From the NCBI GenBank assembly GCA_019090405.1, contig JAHRVZ010000084.1:1-7760 (forward strand): a stretch of DNA of 7,760 bases, in the 5' to 3' direction. Origin of the DNA: Paracoccaceae bacterium. Lineage in GTDB: Bacteria > Pseudomonadota > Alphaproteobacteria > Rhodobacterales > Rhodobacteraceae. Below, one piece after another: positions 5,834 through 7,760 of the stretch. Position 1 is the stretch's first letter. Each line of letters starts with the position of its first letter. The notes beneath the pieces were generated by a model, which was not told where the DNA came from, did not search any database, and saw nothing but the letters and a program-made list of their open reading frames with translations. The position numbers and the translations under genes are program-made.

Positions 5834-7099
5834 ATGAGTGTTTGGAAAAGCGCAACATGTTTTGGTGTATTGCTGGCAACGACTTTGTCAGCAGAGGCGG
5901 TCGATACGTCGGTTCGGCCCGAACTAAGGCCGGATCCGCGCGTGCAGATATCTGAACCGGTTTCGGAGGTGGACAAGGCCCAATCGTTTCAGGTTTGGAC
6001 CAACGAGTTTAAACAACAGGCATTACAGGCCGGAATAACCCAGCAGACTCTGGATTTGGCCTTTCAAGGTGTGCGCTATGACCCGAATGTGATCAAACGC
6101 GACCGCAATCAGGCGGAATTTACTAAGACGATCTGGGATTATCTGGACAGTGCAGCGTCAGATTTGCGCATCAGCAACGGCAAAGCGGCGCTGAGAGAAC
6201 ATCAAAGCAAATTGGATGCGATTGAGGCAGAATATGGTGTCGATAAAGACGTATTGGTAGCAATTTGGGGACTTGAGAGCGCATATGGGTCATTCCGGGG
6301 AAGCAACAATATTGTGCAATCTCTGGCGACTTTGGCCTATGACGGACGACGAGGAAAGTTCTTTCAGGTTCAGTTGACTGCGGCGCTTTGGATTTTGCAG
6401 TATGGCGATACGTCCCCCGACCAAATGACAGGAAGCTGGGCCGGCGCGATGGGGCACACGCAGTTTATTCCGACGTCGTATCTGGTCTATGCCGTCGATT
6501 TTACCGGCAATGGCAAGCGGGATATCTGGTCGGATGATCCCTCTGATGCGCTGGCTTCTACGGCGGCGTATCTGGCAAGGTACGGATGGGTCAAGGGGCA
6601 GCCCTGGGGGGTCGAGGTGACGCTGCCCGAAAGATTTAATTATACATTGGCCAATCGAAATATCACCAAGACACCAGAAGACTGGGCGAAGTTGGGGATA
6701 TTTGATGTACAAGGGTCGGCCGTTCCAAACCATGGTGAGGCATCAATTTTGCTGCCAGCCGGGTGGAAGGGTGCTGCGTTTATGATCTTTGAGAATTTTG
6801 AAGTGATTGAGCAGTACAATACGGCAGATGCCTACGTAATCGGAGTTGGCCATCTAAGCGATCGGATATTGGGTGGCGAACCATTCAAAGCCAGCTGGCC
6901 TCGGGAAGATCGGGCGTTAAAGCTGGACGAACGACTGGAACTGCAGAAATTGCTGACGGCCCAGGGGTTCAGTACGCTTGGAATTGATGGCAAAATTGGA
7001 CCAAAGACTATTGCTGCCGTGCGTGGATATCAGGTGTTCAACAAACTGATACCGGACGGGTATCCGTCGCTGGTGTTACTAAACCGATTGCGAGGATAG
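5834..7099 (+). CDS. Lytic murein transglycosylase (MltB_2 / SLT_2 family) with peptidoglycan-binding domain
   Basis: This enzyme would cleave the MurNAc-GlcNAc bond of peptidoglycan non-hydrolytically, leaving 1,6-anhydromuramyl ends, in the periplasm. The 421-residue protein starts with a probable Sec signal peptide (1-22), a hydrophobic FGVLLATTLSAEA with a likely cut after AEA. The early Cys 9 does not form a lipobox, so it is probably soluble rather than a lipoprotein like E. coli MltB. The SLT_2 catalytic domain spans about 50-345. WGLESAYGS holds the catalytic Glu 148, SWAGAMGHTQFIPTSY (201-216) is the conserved substrate-cleft motif, and DFTGNGKRDIW (222-232) and ASTAAYLARYGW (241-252) follow. 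A PG_binding_1 domain occupies about 362-419, with GIDGKIGPKT (383-392). ATG 5834 has AGGA 8 bases upstream (5822-5825). The gene ends just before a double inverted repeat. It resembles the alphaproteobacterial MltB_2 (TIGR02283) group and is complete. Confidence 0.95.
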   Translation: MSVWKSATCFGVLLATTLSAEAVDTSVRPELRPDPRVQISEPVSEVDKAQSFQVWTNEFKQQALQAGITQQTLDLAFQGVRYDPNVIKRDRNQAEFTKTIWDYLDSAASDLRISNGKAALREHQSKLDAIEAEYGVDKDVLVAIWGLESAYGSFRGSNNIVQSLATLAYDGRRGKFFQVQLTAALWILQYGDTSPDQMTGSWAGAMGHTQFIPTSYLVYAVDFTGNGKRDIWSDDPSDALASTAAYLARYGWVKGQPWGVEVTLPERFNYTLANRNITKTPEDWAKLGIFDVQGSAVPNHGEASILLPAGWKGAAFMIFENFEVIEQYNTADAYVIGVGHLSDRILGGEPFKASWPREDRALKLDERLELQKLLTAQGFSTLGIDGKIGPKTIAAVRGYQVFNKLIPDGYPSLVLLNRLRG

Positions 7100-7122
7100 C
7101 CGTTTTCTTACAAAGAAAACGG
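7100..7122. terminator. Perfect 10-bp inverted repeat immediately after the transglycosylase stop
   Basis: CCGTTTTCTT (7100-7109) and AAGAAAACGG (7113-7122) pair perfectly around the 3-base loop ACA, starting at the base after the TAG stop. There is no T-run downstream on the plus strand, so it may act together with the next hairpin, or stabilise the mRNA 3' end, rather than act as a classic terminator alone. Confidence 0.55.
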
Positions 7123-7150
7123 GACGGAAAATTTGAAATTTTCCGAACCC
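7121..7150. terminator. Second hairpin, probable terminator of the ABC permease operon (possibly bidirectional)
   Basis: CGGAAAATT (7125-7133) pairs with AATTTTCCG (7137-7145) around TGA, and flanking GGG (7121-7123) and CCC (7148-7150) can extend the stem across a small bulge. Read on the minus strand, the stem is followed by GTTTTCTTT, which fits an intrinsic terminator for the minus-strand permease that ends at 7162. On the plus strand, TTTTT appears about 8 bases after the extended stem (7159-7163), a weaker fit. Confidence 0.6.
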
Positions 7151-7161
7151 GCCATCTGTTT

Positions 7162-7760
7162 TTAGCCTGGGCTCATTCCGCGAAGGCGTTCTGAACGGCG
7201 CCGCAATAGTTCGACGACTGTCAGCAGACAGATCGACACCACGACAAGAATTGTGGCAACTGCCAGAATAGTCGGACTGATCTGTTCGCGCAGACCAGTA
7301 AACATTTGCCATGGCAGGGTTTTCTGACCAGCCGAGCCGACGAACAACACCACCACAACCTCGTCAAACGAGGTGATAAAGGCGAACAACCCGCCGGAAA
7401 TCACCCCTGGGAGGATCAACGGCATCTGCACACGAAAGAATGTGGTCAACGGGTTAGCCCCCATATTCGCGGCGGCGCGGACTAGCGAGTTATCAAATCC
7501 GACCAATGTTGCTGTGACCGTGATGATAACGAACGGAATACCGAGTGCCGCGTGCGCAAGAACGACGCCGAAATATGTGCCCTGCAATCCGACACGCGAG
7601 TAAAAGAAGTACATGCCAGCGGCTGAAATAATCAACGGTACAATCATCGGAGAAATCAAAATTGCCATGATCGCCCGGCGAAACGGCATATGTTGTTGCG
7701 ACAGCCCAACCGCCGCCAATGTGCCAAAGCTGACTGACAACAATGTTGCCATAGGCGCAA
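7162..7760 (-). CDS. ABC transporter permease, PotC/YdcV-like (polyamine-type), 5'-truncated by the window edge
   Basis: This is the inner-membrane permease subunit of a binding-protein-dependent importer, most like the spermidine/putrescine PotC/PotI/YdcV group. The frame is open through base 7760, so the Met encoded at 7750-7752 is probably internal and about 60-70 N-terminal residues are missing compared with the usual 260-270. Numbered from that Met, hydrophobic segments lie at about 1-18 (cut), 28-50, 59-84, 112-138 and 161-183. The EAA loop that contacts the ATPase is RAAANMGANPLTTFFRVQMPLILPG (about 92-116, given here as the region's start and end only in outline), with the invariant central Gly. 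SFDEVVVVLFVG (128-139) and LPWQMFTGLREQISPTILAVAT (147-167) are hallmarks of the PotC side of the family. A basic tail RRRSERLRG ends the protein. It converges on the transglycosylase gene, separated by two inverted repeats. The substrate is inferred from family resemblance only, since the partner genes lie outside the window. Confidence 0.9.
   Translation of the reverse strand, partial: APMATLLSVSFGTLAAVGLSQQHMPFRRAIMAILISPMIVPLIISAAGMYFFYSRVGLQGTYFGVVLAHAALGIPFVIITVTATLVGFDNSLVRAAANMGANPLTTFFRVQMPLILPGVISGGLFAFITSFDEVVVVLFVGSAGQKTLPWQMFTGLREQISPTILAVATILVVVSICLLTVVELLRRRSERLRGMSPG

Noticed and set aside
1..7760. Search for CRISPR arrays, tRNAs, insertion-sequence ends, toxin-antitoxin pairs or phage genes
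   Set aside because: No regularly spaced repeats, cloverleaf-like segments, transposase motifs or small paired genes were recognised. Nearly all of the window is filled by intact or edge-cut housekeeping-type genes.

Overview
The window looks like a piece of an alphaproteobacterial chromosome, most probably from a marine member of the Rhodobacteraceae. This is an inference. It rests on moderate GC content, the protein flavour (an MltB_2-type lytic transglycosylase, a PotC-like permease and an RNase R whose catalytic motif reads DARDHDDA), and an intergenic CGCCTCCGGCG-GGGATATTTTT element that I recall as common in that family. No database search was possible.

Layout. On the left, three plus-strand genes form a tight run: the 3' part of dapE (1-933, lysine/meso-diaminopimelate synthesis), a TIGR04282/DUF2064 nucleotidyl- or glycosyltransferase-like protein (950-1549) and rnr encoding RNase R (1562-3814). 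The gaps are only 12-16 bases, so they are probably co-transcribed. A short terminator-like element (about 3831-3852) separates rnr from two convergent minus-strand genes. These encode a Fax/metaxin-like glutathione S-transferase (4265-4963) and a DUF1801 protein (3864-4268), joined by an ATGA stop/start overlap. A DeoR-like HTH + WYL regulator (5051-5770) diverges from the GST gene. The 87-base divergent intergenic region carries a perfect 10+10 bp inverted repeat (5008-5032). A separate perfect 16-bp palindrome (4951-4966) covers the GST start codon. To the right lie a secreted lytic murein transglycosylase with a C-terminal peptidoglycan-binding domain (5834-7099) and, after a pair of strong inverted repeats, the 3' part of a minus-strand polyamine-type ABC transporter permease (7162-7760).

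How it fits together. DapE feeds meso-DAP/lysine synthesis, and the transglycosylase remodels the peptidoglycan that contains meso-DAP. They sit in separate transcription units, so I would not read a shared pathway into this. RNase R is a housekeeping RNA decay enzyme. The most system-like unit is the WYL regulator / operator / GST-DUF1801 module, which looks like a small locally regulated operon with an unknown signal and substrate. I see no CRISPR array, insertion sequence, tRNA, rRNA or phage gene, and no stretch over 300 bases lacks a gene. I did not find an obviously novel biological system. The best leads are regulatory palindromes.
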